A DNA stretch of 64,000 nucleotides. Source: Hydractinia symbiolongicarpus. Taxonomy: Eukaryota; Cnidaria; Hydrozoa; Anthoathecata; Hydractiniidae. Below, one piece after another: positions 37,192 through 49,235 of this stretch. How positions within the stretch are numbered: position 1 is the stretch's first letter; each line of letters starts with the position of its first letter. Position numbers and translations under genes: made by a program. The stretch spans positions 31,684,001 to 31,748,000 of the forward strand of contig NC_079883.1 in the NCBI RefSeq assembly GCF_029227915.1. Direction: 5' to 3'. The notes under the pieces are model-generated. The model saw only the letters and a program-made list of their open reading frames with translations. It was not told the origin of the DNA and made no database searches.

Positions 37192-38750
37192 GTTTTCGTT
37201 TGCCGGCGATTAAACTTCTTTTATTCAGCGTCTCATCAAAAATGAAAACATTTTTAAAAACTACAAGTCTTATGCGTTTTAGTGGTGAAAAAATAATTTA
37301 AAAAATCGTTATGGAAATGAGTTTACTCCCTGGGTACTTTCTTTGTATACTTTTGACTATACGGGCCGAGTCCGGAATTTAGGGAAATCGCAGGTTTTCG
37401 TTTGCCGGCGATTAAACTGCTTTTATTCAGCGTCTCATCAAAAATGAAAACATTTTTGAAAACTACAAGTCTCATGCGTTTTAGTGGTGAAAAAATAATT
37501 TAAAAAATCGTTTGGGAAATGAGTTTACTCCCTGGGTACTTTCTTTGCATACTTTTGACTATACGGGCCGAGTCCAGGATTTACGGGAAATCGCAGGTTT
37601 TCGTTTGCCGGCGATTAAACTTCTTTTATTCAGCGTCTCATCAAAAATGAAAACATTTTTGAAAACTACAAGTCTCATGCGTTTTAGTGGTGAAAAAATA
37701 ATTTAAAAAATCGTACGGGAAATGAGTTTACTCCCTGGGTACTTTCTTGTATACTTTTGACTATACGGGCCGAGTCCGGGATTTACGGGAAATCGCGGAT
37801 TTTCGTTTGCCGGCAATTAAACTTCTTTTATTCAGCGTCCCATCAAATATGAAAATATTTTTGAAAACTACAAGTCTCATGCGTTTTAGTGGTGAAAAAA
37901 TAATTTAAAAAATCGTTCGGGAAATGAGTTTACTCCCTGGGTACTTTCTTTGTATACTTTTGACTATACGGGCCGAGTACGGGATTTAGGGAAATCGCTG
38001 GTTTTCGTTTGCCGGCGATTAAACTGCTTTTATTCAGCGTCTCATCAAAAATGAAAACATTTTTGAAAACTACAAGTCTCATGCGTTTTAGTGGTGAAAA
38101 AATAATTTAAAAAATCGTTCGGGAAATGAGTTTACTCCCTGGGTACTTCCTTTGTATACTTTTGACTATACGGGCCAAGCCGGGATTTACGGGAAATCGC
38201 GGGTTTTCGTTTGCCGGCAATTAAACTTCTTTTATTCAGCGTCTCATCAAAAATGAAAACATTTTTAAAAACTACAAGTCTTATGCGTTTTAGTGGTGAA
38301 AAAATAATTTAAAAAATCGTTCGGGAAATGAGTTTACTCCCTGGGTACTTCCTTTGTATACTTTTAACTATACGGGCCTAGCCAGGATTTACGGGAAATC
38401 GCGGGTTTTCGTTTGCCGGCGATTAAACTTCTTTTATTCAGCGTCTCATCAAAAATGAAAACATTTTTGAAAACTACAAATCTCATGCGTTTTAGTGATG
38501 AAAAAATAATTTAAAAAATCGTTTGGGAAATGAGTTTACTCCCTGGGTACTTTCTTTGCATACTTTTGACTATACGGGCCGAGTCCAGGATTTACGGGAA
38601 ATCGCAGGTTTTCGTTTGCCGGCGATTAAACTTCTTTTATTCAGCGTCTCATCAAAAAAGAAAACATTTTTGAAAACTACAAGTCTCATGCGTTTTAGTG
38701 GTGAAAAAATAATTTAAAAAATCGTTCGGGAAATGAGTTTACTCCCTGGG
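35719..38750 (+). repeat. 15-monomer tandem duplication, left copy (~3032 bp)
   Basis: It corresponds to 38751-41782. The gcatac/gccgagtccagg monomer recurs at 36502, 37512 and 38523 here and at 39534, 40544 and 41555 in the right copy, about 1010-1011 bp apart, so each 15-mer holds three 5-monomer subunits. Shared rare variants at the 15-monomer offset include gccgagtacggg with tcgctgg, gggcctagccagg, caaatctcatg with gtgatgaaa, and tcaaaaaagaaaac. Confidence 0.85.
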
Positions 38751-41700
38751 TACTTTCTTTGTATACTTTTGACTATACGGGCCGAGTCCGGGATTTAGGG
38801 AAATCGCAGGTTTTCGTTTGCCGGCGATTAAACTGCTTTTATTCAGCGTCTCATCAAAAATGAAAACATTTTTGAAAACTACAAGTCTCATGCGTTTTAG
38901 TGGTGAAAAAATAATTTAAAAAATCGTTCGGGAAATGAGTTTACTCCCTGGGTACTTTCTTGTATACTTTTGACTATACGGGCCGAGTCCGGGATTTACG
39001 GGAAATCGCGGATTTTCGTTTGCCGGCGATTAAACTTCTTTTATTCAGCGTCCCATCAAATATGAAAATATTTTTGAAAACTACAAGTCTCATGCGTTTA
39101 GTGGTAAAAAAATAATATAAAAAATCGTTCGGGAAATGAGTTTACTCCCTGGGTACTTTCTTTATATACATTTGACTATACGGGCCAAGCCCGGGATTTA
39201 CGGGAACTCGCGGGTTTTCGTTTGCCGACGATTAAACTTCTTTTATTCAGCGTCTCATCAAAAATGAAAACATTTTTAAAAACTACAAGTCTTATGCGTT
39301 TTAGCGGTGAAAAAATAATTTAAAAAATCGTTATGGAAATGAGTTTACTCCCTGGGTACTTTCTTTGTATACTTTTGACTATACGGGCCGAGTCCGGGAT
39401 TTAGGGAAATCGCAGGTTTTCGTTTGCCGGCGATTAAACTGCTTTTATTCAGCGTCTCATCAAAAATGAAAACATTTTTGAAAACTACAAGTCTCATGCG
39501 TTTTAGTGGTGAAAAAATAATTTAAAAAATCGTTTGGGAAATGAGTTTACTCCCTGGGTACTTTCTTTGCATACTTTTGACTATACGGGCCGAGTCCAGG
39601 ATTTACGGGAAATCGCAGGTTTTCGTTTGCCGGCGATTAAACTTCTTTTATTCAGCGTCTCATCAAAAATGAAAACATTTTTGAAAACTACAAGTCTCAT
39701 GCGTTTAGTGGTAAAAAAATAATATAAAAAATCGTTCGGGAAATGAGTTTACTCCCTGGGTACTTTCTTTGTATACTTTTGACTATACGGGCCAAGCCCG
39801 GGATTTAGGGAAATCGCAGGTTTTCGTTTGCCGGCGATTAAACTGCTTTTATTCAGCGTCTCATCAAAAATGAAAACATTTTTGAAAACTACAAGTCTCA
39901 TGCGTTTTAGTGGTGAAAAAATAATTTAAAAAATCGTTCGGGAAATGAGTTTACTCCCTGGGTACTTTCTTGTATACTTTTGACTATAGGGGCCGAGTCC
40001 GGGATTTACGGGAAATCGCGGATTTTCGTTTGCCGGCGATTAAACTTCTTTTGTTCAGCGTCCCATCAAATATGAAAATATTTTTGAAAACTACAAGTCT
40101 CATGCGTTTAGTGGTAAAAAAATAATATAAAAAATCGTTCGGGAAATGAGTTTACTCCCTGGGTACTTTCTTTATATACTTTTGACTATACGGGCCAAGC
40201 CCGGGATTTACGGGAACTCGCGGGTTTTCGTTTGCCGGCGATTAAACTTCTTTTATTCAGCGTCTCATCAAAAATGAAAACATTTTTAAAAACTACAAGT
40301 CTTATGCGTTTTAGTGGTGAAAAAATAATTTAAAAAATCGTTATGGAAATGAGTTTACTCCCTGGGTACTTTCTTTGTATACTTTTGACTATACGGGCCG
40401 AGTCCGGGATTTAGGGAAATCGCAGGTTTTCGTTTGCCGGCGATTAAACTGCTTTTATTCAGCGTCTCATCAAAAATGAAAACATTTTTGAAAACTACAA
40501 GTCTCATGCGTTTTAGTGGTGAAAAAATAATTTAAAAAATCGTTTGGGAAATGAGTTTACTCCCTGGGTACTTTCTTTGCATACATTTGACTATACGGGC
40601 CGAGTCCAGGATTTACGGGAAATCGCAGGTTTTCGTTTGCCGGCGATTAAACTTCTTTTATTCAGCGTCTCATCAAAAATGAAAACATTTTTGAAAACTA
40701 CAAGTCTCATGCGTTTTAGTGGTGAAAAAATAATTTAAAAAATCGTTCGGGAAATGAGTTTACTCCCTGGGTACTTTCTTGTATACTTTTGACTATACGG
40801 GCCGAGTCCGGGATTTACGGGAAATCGCGGATTTTCGTTTGCCGGCAATTAAACTTCTTTTATTCAGCGTCCCATCAAATATGAAAATATTTTTGAAAAC
40901 TACAAGTCTCATGCGTTTTAGTGGTGAAAAAATAATTTAAAAAATCGTTCGGGAAATGAGTTTACTCCCTGGGTACTTTCTTTGTATACTTTTGACTATA
41001 CGGGCCGAGTACGGGATTTAGGGAAATCGCTGGTTTTCGTTTGCCGGCGATTAAACTGCTTTTATTCAGCGTCTCATCAAAAATGAAAACATTTTTGAAA
41101 ACTACAAGTCTCATGCGTTTTAGTGGTGAAAAAATAATTTAAAAAATCGTTCGGGAAATGAGTTTACTCCCTGGGTACTTCCTTTGTATACTTTTAACTA
41201 TACGGGCCAAGCCGGGATTTACGGGAAATCGCGGGTTTTCGTTTGCCGGCGATTAAACTTCTTTTATTCAGCGTCTCATCAAAAATGAAAACATTTTTAA
41301 AAACTACAAGTCTTATGCGTTTTAGTGGTGAAAAAATAATTTAAAAAATCGTTCGGGAAATGAGTTTACTCCCTGGGTACTTCCTTTGTATACTTTTAAC
41401 TATACGGGCCTAGCCAGGATTTACGGGAAATCGCGGGTTTTCGTTTGCCGGCGATTAAACTTCTTTTATTCAGCGTCTCATCAAAAATGAAAACATTTTT
41501 GAAAACTACAAATCTCATGCGTTTTAGTGATGAAAAAATAATTTAAAAAATCGTTTGGGAAATGAGTTTACTCCCTGGGTACTTTCTTTGCATACTTTTG
41601 ACTATACGGGCCGAGTCCAGGATTTACGGGAAATCGCAGGTTTTCGTTTGCCGGCGATTAAACTTCTTTTATTCAGCGTCTCATCAAAAAAGAAAACATT

Positions 41701-41782
41701 TTTGAAAACTACAAGTCTCATGCGTTTTAGTGGTGAAAAAATAATTTAAAAAATCGTTCGGGAAATGAGTTTACTCCCTGGG
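38751..41782 (+). repeat. 15-monomer tandem duplication, right copy (~3032 bp)
   Basis: It differs from the left copy at a handful of sites: tgccgacg against tgctggtg (39221/36189), gtccggga against gtccggaa (near 40405/37373), gcatacattt against gcatactttt (40580/37548), cgttcggg against cgtacggg (40744/37712), and cttttaacta against cttttgacta (near 41191/38159). It is therefore older than, or has been converted more than, the 19-monomer duplication. Confidence 0.85.
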
Positions 41783-43200
41783 TACTTTCTTGTATACTTT
41801 TGACTATACGGGCCGAGTCCGGGATTTACGGGAAATCGCGGATTTTCGTTTGCCGGCGATTAAACTTCTTTTATTCAGCGTCCCATCAAATATGAAAATA
41901 TTTTTGAAAACTACAAGTCTCATGCGTTTAGTGGTAAAAAAATAATATAAAAAATCGTTCGGGAAATGAGTTTACTCCCTGGGTACTTTCTTTATATACT
42001 TTTGACTATACGGGCCAAGCCCGGGATTTACGGCAACTCGCGGGTTTTCGTTTGCCGGCGATTAAACTTCTTTTATTCAGCGTCTCATCAAAAATGAAAA
42101 CATTTTTAAAAACTACAAGTCTTATGCGTTTTAGTGGTGAAAAAATAATTTAAAAAATCGTTATGGAAATGAGTTTACTACCTGGGTACTTTCTTTGTAT
42201 ACTTTTGACTATACGGGCCGAGTCCGGGATTTAGGGAAATCGCAGGTTTTCGTTTGCCGGCGATTAAACTGCTTTTATTCAGCGTCTCATCAAAAATGAA
42301 AACATTTTTGAAAACTACAAGTCTCATGCGTTTTAGTGGTGAAAAAATAATTTAAAAAATCGTTTGGGAAATGAGTTTACTCCCTGGGTACTTTCTTTGC
42401 ATCCTTTTGACTATACGGGCCGAGTCCAGGATTTACGGGAAATCGCAGGTTTTCGTTTGCCGGCGATTAAACTTCTTTTATTCAGCGTCTCATCAAAAAT
42501 GAAAACATTTTTGAAAACTACAAGTCTCATGCGTTTTAGTGGTGAAAAAATAATTTAAAAAATCGTTCGGGAAATGAGTTTACTCCCTGGGTACTTTCTT
42601 GTATACTTTTGACTATACGGGCCGAGTCCGGGATTTACGGGAAATCGCGGATTTTCGTTTGCCGGCAATTAAACTTCTTTTATTCAGCGTCCCATCAAAT
42701 ATGAAAATATTTTTGAAAACTACAAGTCTCATGCGTTTTAGTGGTGAAAAAATAATTTAAAAAATCGTTCGGGAAATGAGTTTACTCCCTGGGTACTTTC
42801 TTTGTATACTTTTGACTATACGGGCCGAGTACGGGATTTAAGGAAATCGCTGGTTTTCGTTTGCCGGCGATTAAACTGCTTTTATTCAGCGTCTCATCAA
42901 AAATGAAAACATTTTTGAAAACTACAAGTCTCATGCGTTTTAGTGGTGAAAAAATAATTTAAAAAATCGTCGGGAAATGAGTTTACTCCCTGGGTACTTC
43001 CTTTGTATACTTTTGACTATACGGGCCAAGCCGGGATTTACGGGAAATCGCGGGTTTTCGTTTGCCGGCAATTAAACTTCTTTTATTCAGCGTCTCATCA
43101 AAAATGAAAACATTTTTAAAAACTACAAGTCTTATGCGTTTTAGTGGTGAAAAAATAATTTAAAAAATCGTTCGGGAAATGAGTTTACTCCCTGGGTACT
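41640..43200 (+). repeat. Satellite block C, copy 1
   Basis: It matches about 44467-46027 at an offset of 2827 bp (14 monomers), sharing tcaaaaaagaaaac, tttatatact with cggcaactcg (41991/44818), gcatccttttgac and gatttaaggaaatcgctgg. Its first part (41640-42395) also matches 43256-44011 at 1616 bp (8 monomers). Confidence 0.75.
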
Positions 43201-45217
43201 TCCTTTGTATACTTTTAACTATACGGGCCTAGCCAGGATTTACGGGAAATCGCGGGTTTTCGTTTGCCGGCGATTAAACTTCTTTTATTCAGCGTCTCAT
43301 CAAAAAAGAAAACATTTTTGAAAACTACAAGTCTCATGCGTTTTAGTGGTGAAAAAATAATTTAAAAAATCGTTCGGGAAATGAGTTTACTCCCTGGGTA
43401 CTTTCTTGTATACTTTTGACTATACGGGCCGAGTCCGGGATTTACGGGAAATCGCGGATTCTCGTTTGCCGGCGATTAAACTTCTTTTATTCAGCGTCCC
43501 ATCAAATATGAAAATATTTTTGAAAACTACAAGTCTCATGCGTTTAGTGGTAAAAAAATAATATAAAAAATCGTTCGGGAAATGAGTTTACTCCCTGGGT
43601 ACTTTCTTTATATACTTTTGACTATACGGGCCAAGCCCGGGATTTACGGCAACTCGCGGGTTTTCGTTTGCCGGCGATTAAACTTCTTTTATTCAGCGTC
43701 TCATCAAAAATGAAAACATTTTTAAAAACTACAAGTCTTATGCGTTTTAGTGGTGAAAAAATAATTTAAAAAATCGTTATGGAAATGAGTTTACTACCTG
43801 GGTACTTTCTTTGTATACTTTTGACTATACGGGCCGAGTCCGGGATTTAGGGAAATCGCAGGTTTTCGTTTGCCGGCGATTAAACTGCTTTTATTCAGCG
43901 TCTCATCAAAAATGAAAACATTTTTGAAAACTACAAGTCTCATGCGTTTTAGTGGTGAAAAAATAATTTAAAAAATCGTTTGGGAAATGAGTTTACTCCC
44001 TGGGTACTTTCTTTGTATACTTTTGACTATACGGGCCGAGTACGGGATTTAAGGAAATCGCTGGTTTTCGTTTGCCGGCGATTAAACTGCTTTTATTCAG
44101 CGTCTCATCAAAAATGAAAACATTTTTGAAAACTACAAGTCTCATGCGTTTTAGTGGTGAAAAAATAATTTAAAAAATCGTCGGGAAATGAGTTTACTCC
44201 CTGGGTACTTCCTTTGTATACTTTTGACTATACGGGCCAAGCCGGGATTTACGGGAAATCGCGGGTTTTCGTTTGCCGGCAATTAAACTTCTTTTATTCA
44301 GCGTCTCATCAAAAATGAAAACATTTTTAAAAACTACAAGTCTTATGCGTTTTAGTGGTGAAAAAATAATTTAAAAAATCGTTCGGGAAATGAGTTTACT
44401 CCCTGGGTACTTCCTTTGTATACTTTTAACTATACGGGCCTAGCCAGGATTTACGGGAAATCGCGGGTTTTCGTTTGCCGGCGATTAAACTTCTTTTATT
44501 CAGCGTCTCATCAAAAAAGAAAACATTTTTGAAAACTACAAGTCTCATGCGTTTTAGTGGTGAAAAAATAATTTAAAAAATCGTTCGGGAAATGAGTTTA
44601 CTCCCTGGGTACTTTCTTGTATACTTTTGACTATACGGGCCGAGTCCGGGATTTACGGGAAATCGCGGATTTTCGTTTGCCGGCGATTAAACTTCTTTTA
44701 TTCAGCGTCCCATCAAATATGAAAATATTTTTGAAAACTACAAGTCTCATGCGTTTAGTGGTAAAAAAATAATATAAAAAATCGTTCGGGAAATGAGTTT
44801 ACTCCCTGGGTACTTTCTTTATATACTTTTGACTATACGGGCCAAGCCCGGGATTTACGGCAACTCGCGGGTTTTCGTTTGCCGGCGATTAAACTTCTTT
44901 TATTCAGCGTCTCATCAAAAATGAAAACATTTTTAAAAACTACAAGTCTTATGCGTTTTAGTGGTAAAAAAATAATTTAAAAAATCGTTATGGAAATGAG
45001 TTTACTACCTGGGTACTTTCTTTGTATACTTTTGACTATACGGGCCGAGTCCGGGATTTAGGGAAATCGCAGGTTTTCGTTTGCCGGCGATTAAACTGCT
45101 TTTATTCAGCGTCTCATCAAAAATGAAAACATTTTTGAAAACTACAAGTCTCATGCGTTTTAGTGGTGAAAAAATAATTTAAAAAATCGTTTGGGAAATG
45201 AGTTTACTCCCTGGGTA
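42796..45217 (+). repeat. Tandem 6-monomer duplication (2 x 1211 bp)
   Basis: 42796-44006 is repeated at 44007-45217. Both contain the 2-bp-deleted form cgtcggg (about 42970 and 44180), the gatttaaggaaatc variant and cggcaactcg. Differences seen are gcggattctcg against gcggattttcg near 43455/44666 and gtggtaaaaaaataattt near 44963. This duplication explains how the 8- and 14-monomer offsets of block C arise. Confidence 0.8.
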
Positions 45218-48200
45218 CTTTCTTTGCATCCTTTTGACTATACGGGCCGAGTCCAGGATTTACGGGAAATCGCAGGTTTTCGTTTGCCGGCGATTAAACT
45301 TCTTTTATTCAGCGTCTCATCAAAAATGAAAACATTTTTGAAAACTACAAGTCTCATGCGTTTTAGTGGTGAAAAAATAATTTAAAAAATCGTTCGGGAA
45401 ATGAGTTTACTCCCTGGGTACTTTCTTGTATACTTTTGACTATACGGGCCGAGTCCGGGATTTACGGGAAATCGCGGATTTTCGTTTGCCGGCAATTAAA
45501 CTTCTTTTATTCAGCGTCCCATCAAATATGAAAATATTTTTGAAAACTACAAGTCTCATGCGTTTTAGTGGTGAAAAAATAATTTAAAAAATCGTTCGGG
45601 AAATGAGTTTACTCCCTGGGTACTTTCTTTGTATACTTTTGACTATACGGGCCGAGTACGGGATTTAAGGAAATCGCTGGTTTTCGTTTGCCGGCGATTA
45701 AACTGCTTTTATTCAGCGTCTCATCAAAAATGAAAACATTTTTGAAAACTACAAGTCTCATGCGTTTTAGTGGTGAAAAAATAATTTAAAAAATCGTCGG
45801 GAAATGAGTTTACTCCCTGGGTACTTCCTTTGTATACTTTTGACTATACGGGCCAAGCCGGGATTTACGGGAAATCGCGGGTTTTCGTTTGCCGGCAATT
45901 AAACTTCTTTTATTCAGCGTCTCATCAAAAATGAAAACATTTTTAAAAACTACAAGTCTTATGCGTTTTAGTGGTGAAAAAATAATTTAAAAAATCGTTC
46001 GGGAAATGAGTTTACTCCCTGGGTACTTTCTTTGCATACTTTTGACTATACGGGCCGAGTCCAGGATTTACGGGAAATCGCAGGTTTTCGTTTGCCGGTG
46101 ATTAAACTTCTTTTATTCAGCGTCTCATCAAAAAAGAAAACATTTTTGAAAACTACAAGTCTCATGCGTTTTAGTGGTGAAAAAATAATTTAAAAAATCG
46201 TTCGGGAAATGAGTTTACTCCCTGGGTACTTTCTTGTATACTTTTGACTATACGGGCCGAGTCCGGGATTTACGGGAAATCGCGGATTTTCGTTTGCCGG
46301 CAATTAAACTTCTTTTATTCAGCGTCCCATCAAATATGAAAATATTTTTGAAAACTACAAGTCTCATGCGTTTTAGTGGTGAAAAAATAATTTAAAAAAT
46401 CGTTCGGGAAATGAGTTTACTCCCTGGGTACATTCTTTGTATACTTTTGACTATACAGGCCGAGTCTGGGATTTAGGGAAATCGCAGGTTTTCGTTTGCC
46501 GGCGATTAAACTGCTTTTATTCAGCGTCTCATCAAAAATGAAAACATTTTTTAAAACTACAAGTCTCATGCGTTTTAGTGGTGAAAAAATAATTTAAAAA
46601 ATCGTTCGGGAAATAAGTTTACTCCCTGGGTACTTCCTTTGTATACTTTTGACTATACGGGCCAAGCCGGGATTTACGGGAAATCGCGGGTTTTCGTTTG
46701 CCGGCAATTAAACTTCTTTTATTCAGCGTCTCATCAAAAATGAAAACATTTTTGAAAACTACAAGTCTCATGCGTTTTAGTGATGAAAAAATAATTTAAA
46801 AAATCGTTTGGGAAATGAGTTTACTCCCTGGGTACTTTCTTTGCATACTTTTGACTATACGGGCCGAGTCCAGGATTTACGGGAAATCGCAGGTTTTCGT
46901 TTGCCGGCAATTAAACTTCTTTTATTCAGCGTCTCATCAAAAATGAAAACATTTTTAAAAACTACAAGTCTTATGCGTTTTAGTGGTGAAAAAATAATTT
47001 AAAAAATCGTTCGGGAAATGAGTTTACTCCCTGGGCACTTCCTTTGTATACTTTTAACTATACGGGCCTAGCCAGGATTTACGGGAAATCGCGGGTTTTC
47101 GTTTGCCGGCGATTAAACTTCTTTTATTCAGCGTCTCATCAAAAATGAAAACATTTTTGAAAACTACAAGTCTCATGCGTTTTAGTGATGAAAAAATAAT
47201 TTAAAAAATCGTTTGGGAAATGAGTTTACTCCTTGGGTACTTTCTTTGCATACTTTTGACTATACGGGCCGAGTCCAGGATTTACGGGAAATCGCAGGTT
47301 TTCGTTTGCCGGCGATTAAACTCCTTTTATTCAGCGTCTCATCAAAAAAGAAAACATTTTTGAAAACTACAAGTCTCATGCGTTTTAGTGGTGAAAAAAT
47401 AATTTAAAAAATCGTTCGGGAAATGAGTTTACTCCCTGGGTACTTTCTTGTATACTTTTGACTATACGGGCCGAGTCCGGGATTTACGGGAAATCGCGGA
47501 TTTTCGTTTGCCGGCAATTAAACTTCTTTTATTCAGCGTCCCATCAAATATGAAAATATTTTTGAAAACTACAAGTCTCGTGCGTTTTAGTGGTGAAAAA
47601 ATAATTTAAAAAATCGTTCGGGAAATGAGTTTACTCCCTGGGTACTTTCTTTGTATACTTTTGACTATACGGGCCGAGTCCGGGATTTAGGGAAATCGCA
47701 GGTTTTCGTTTGCCGGCGATTAAACTGCTTTTATTCAGCGTCTCATCAAAAATGAAAACATTTTCGAAAACTACAAGTCTCATGCGTTTTAGTGGTGAAA
47801 AAATAATTTAAAAAATCGTTCGGGAAATAAGTTTACTCCCTGGGTACTTCCTTTGTATACTTTTGACTATACGGGCCAAGCCGGGATTTACGGGAAATCG
47901 CGGGTTTTCGTTTGCCGGCAATTAAACTTCTTTTATTCAGCGTCTCATCAAAAATGAAAACATTTTTGAAAACTACAAGTCTCATGCGTTTTAGTGATGA
48001 AAAAATAATTTAAAAAATCGTTTGGGAAATGGCTTTACTCCCTGGGTACTTTCTTTGCATACTTTTGACTATACGGGCCGAGTCCAGGATTTACGGGAAA
48101 TCGCAGGTTTTCGTTTGCCGGCGATTAAACTTCTTTTATTCAGCGTCTCATCAAAAATGAAAACATTTTTGAAAACTACAAGTCTCATGCGTTTTAGTGG

Positions 48201-48829
48201 TGAAAAAATAATTTAAAAAATCGTTCGGGAAATGAGTTTACTCCCTGGGTACTTTCTTGTATACTTTTGACTATTCGGGCCGAGTCCAGGATTTAGGGAA
48301 ATCGCAGGTTTTCGTTTGCCGCGATTAAACTGCTTTTATTCAGCGTCTCATCAAAAATAAAAACATTTTTGAAAACGACAAGTCTTATGCGTTTTAGTGG
48401 TGAAAAAATAATTTAAAAAATCGCTCGGGAAATGAGTTTACTCCCTGGGTACTTCCTTTGTATACTTTTGACTATACGGGCCTAGCCGGGATTTACGGGA
48501 AATCGCGGGTTTTCGTTTGCCGGCGATTAAACTTCTTTTATTCAGCGTCTCATCAAAAATGAAAACATTTTTAAAAACTACAAGTCTTATGCGTTTTAGT
48601 GGTGAAAAAATAATTTAAAAAATCGCTCGGGAAATGAGTTTACTCCCTGGGTACTTCCTTTGTATACATTCGACTATACGTGCCAAGCCCGGAATTTACG
48701 GGAAATCGCGGGTTTTCGTTTGCCGGCGATTAAACTTCTTTTATTCAGCGTCTCATCAAAAATGAAAACATTTTTAAAAACTACAAGTCTTATGCGTTTT
48801 AGTGGTGAAAAAATAATTTAAAAAATCGT

Positions 48830-49235
48830 TTGGGAAATGAGTTTACTCCCTGGGTACTTTCTTTGCATACTTTTGACTATACGGGCCGAGTCCAGGATTT
48901 ACGGGAAATCGCAGGTTTTCGTTTGCCGGCGATTAAACTTCTTTTATTCAGCGTCTCATCAAAAATGAAAACATTTTTGAAAACTACAAGTCTCATGCGT
49001 TTTAGTGGTGAAAAAATAACTTAAAAAATCGTTTGGGAAATGAGTTTACTCCCTGGGTACTTTCTTTGCATACTTTTGACTATACGGGCCGAGTCCAGGA
49101 TTTACGGGAAATCGCAGGTTTTCGTTTGCCGGCGATTAAACTTCTTTTATTCAGCGTCTCATCAAAAATGAAAACATTTTTGAAAACTACAAGTCTCATG
49201 CGTTTTAGTGGTGAAAAAATAATTTAAAAAATCGT
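48830..49235 (+). repeat. Tandem single-monomer duplication (2 x 203 bp)
   Basis: 48830-49032 and 49033-49235 are two neighbours of the same type (cgtttggg, gcatac, gccgagtccagg, gcaggtttt). They are almost identical, differing at aataactt against aataattt near 49018/49221. Elsewhere this type is separated from its next copy by two to five other monomers, so this is a local one-unit gain. Confidence 0.8.
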
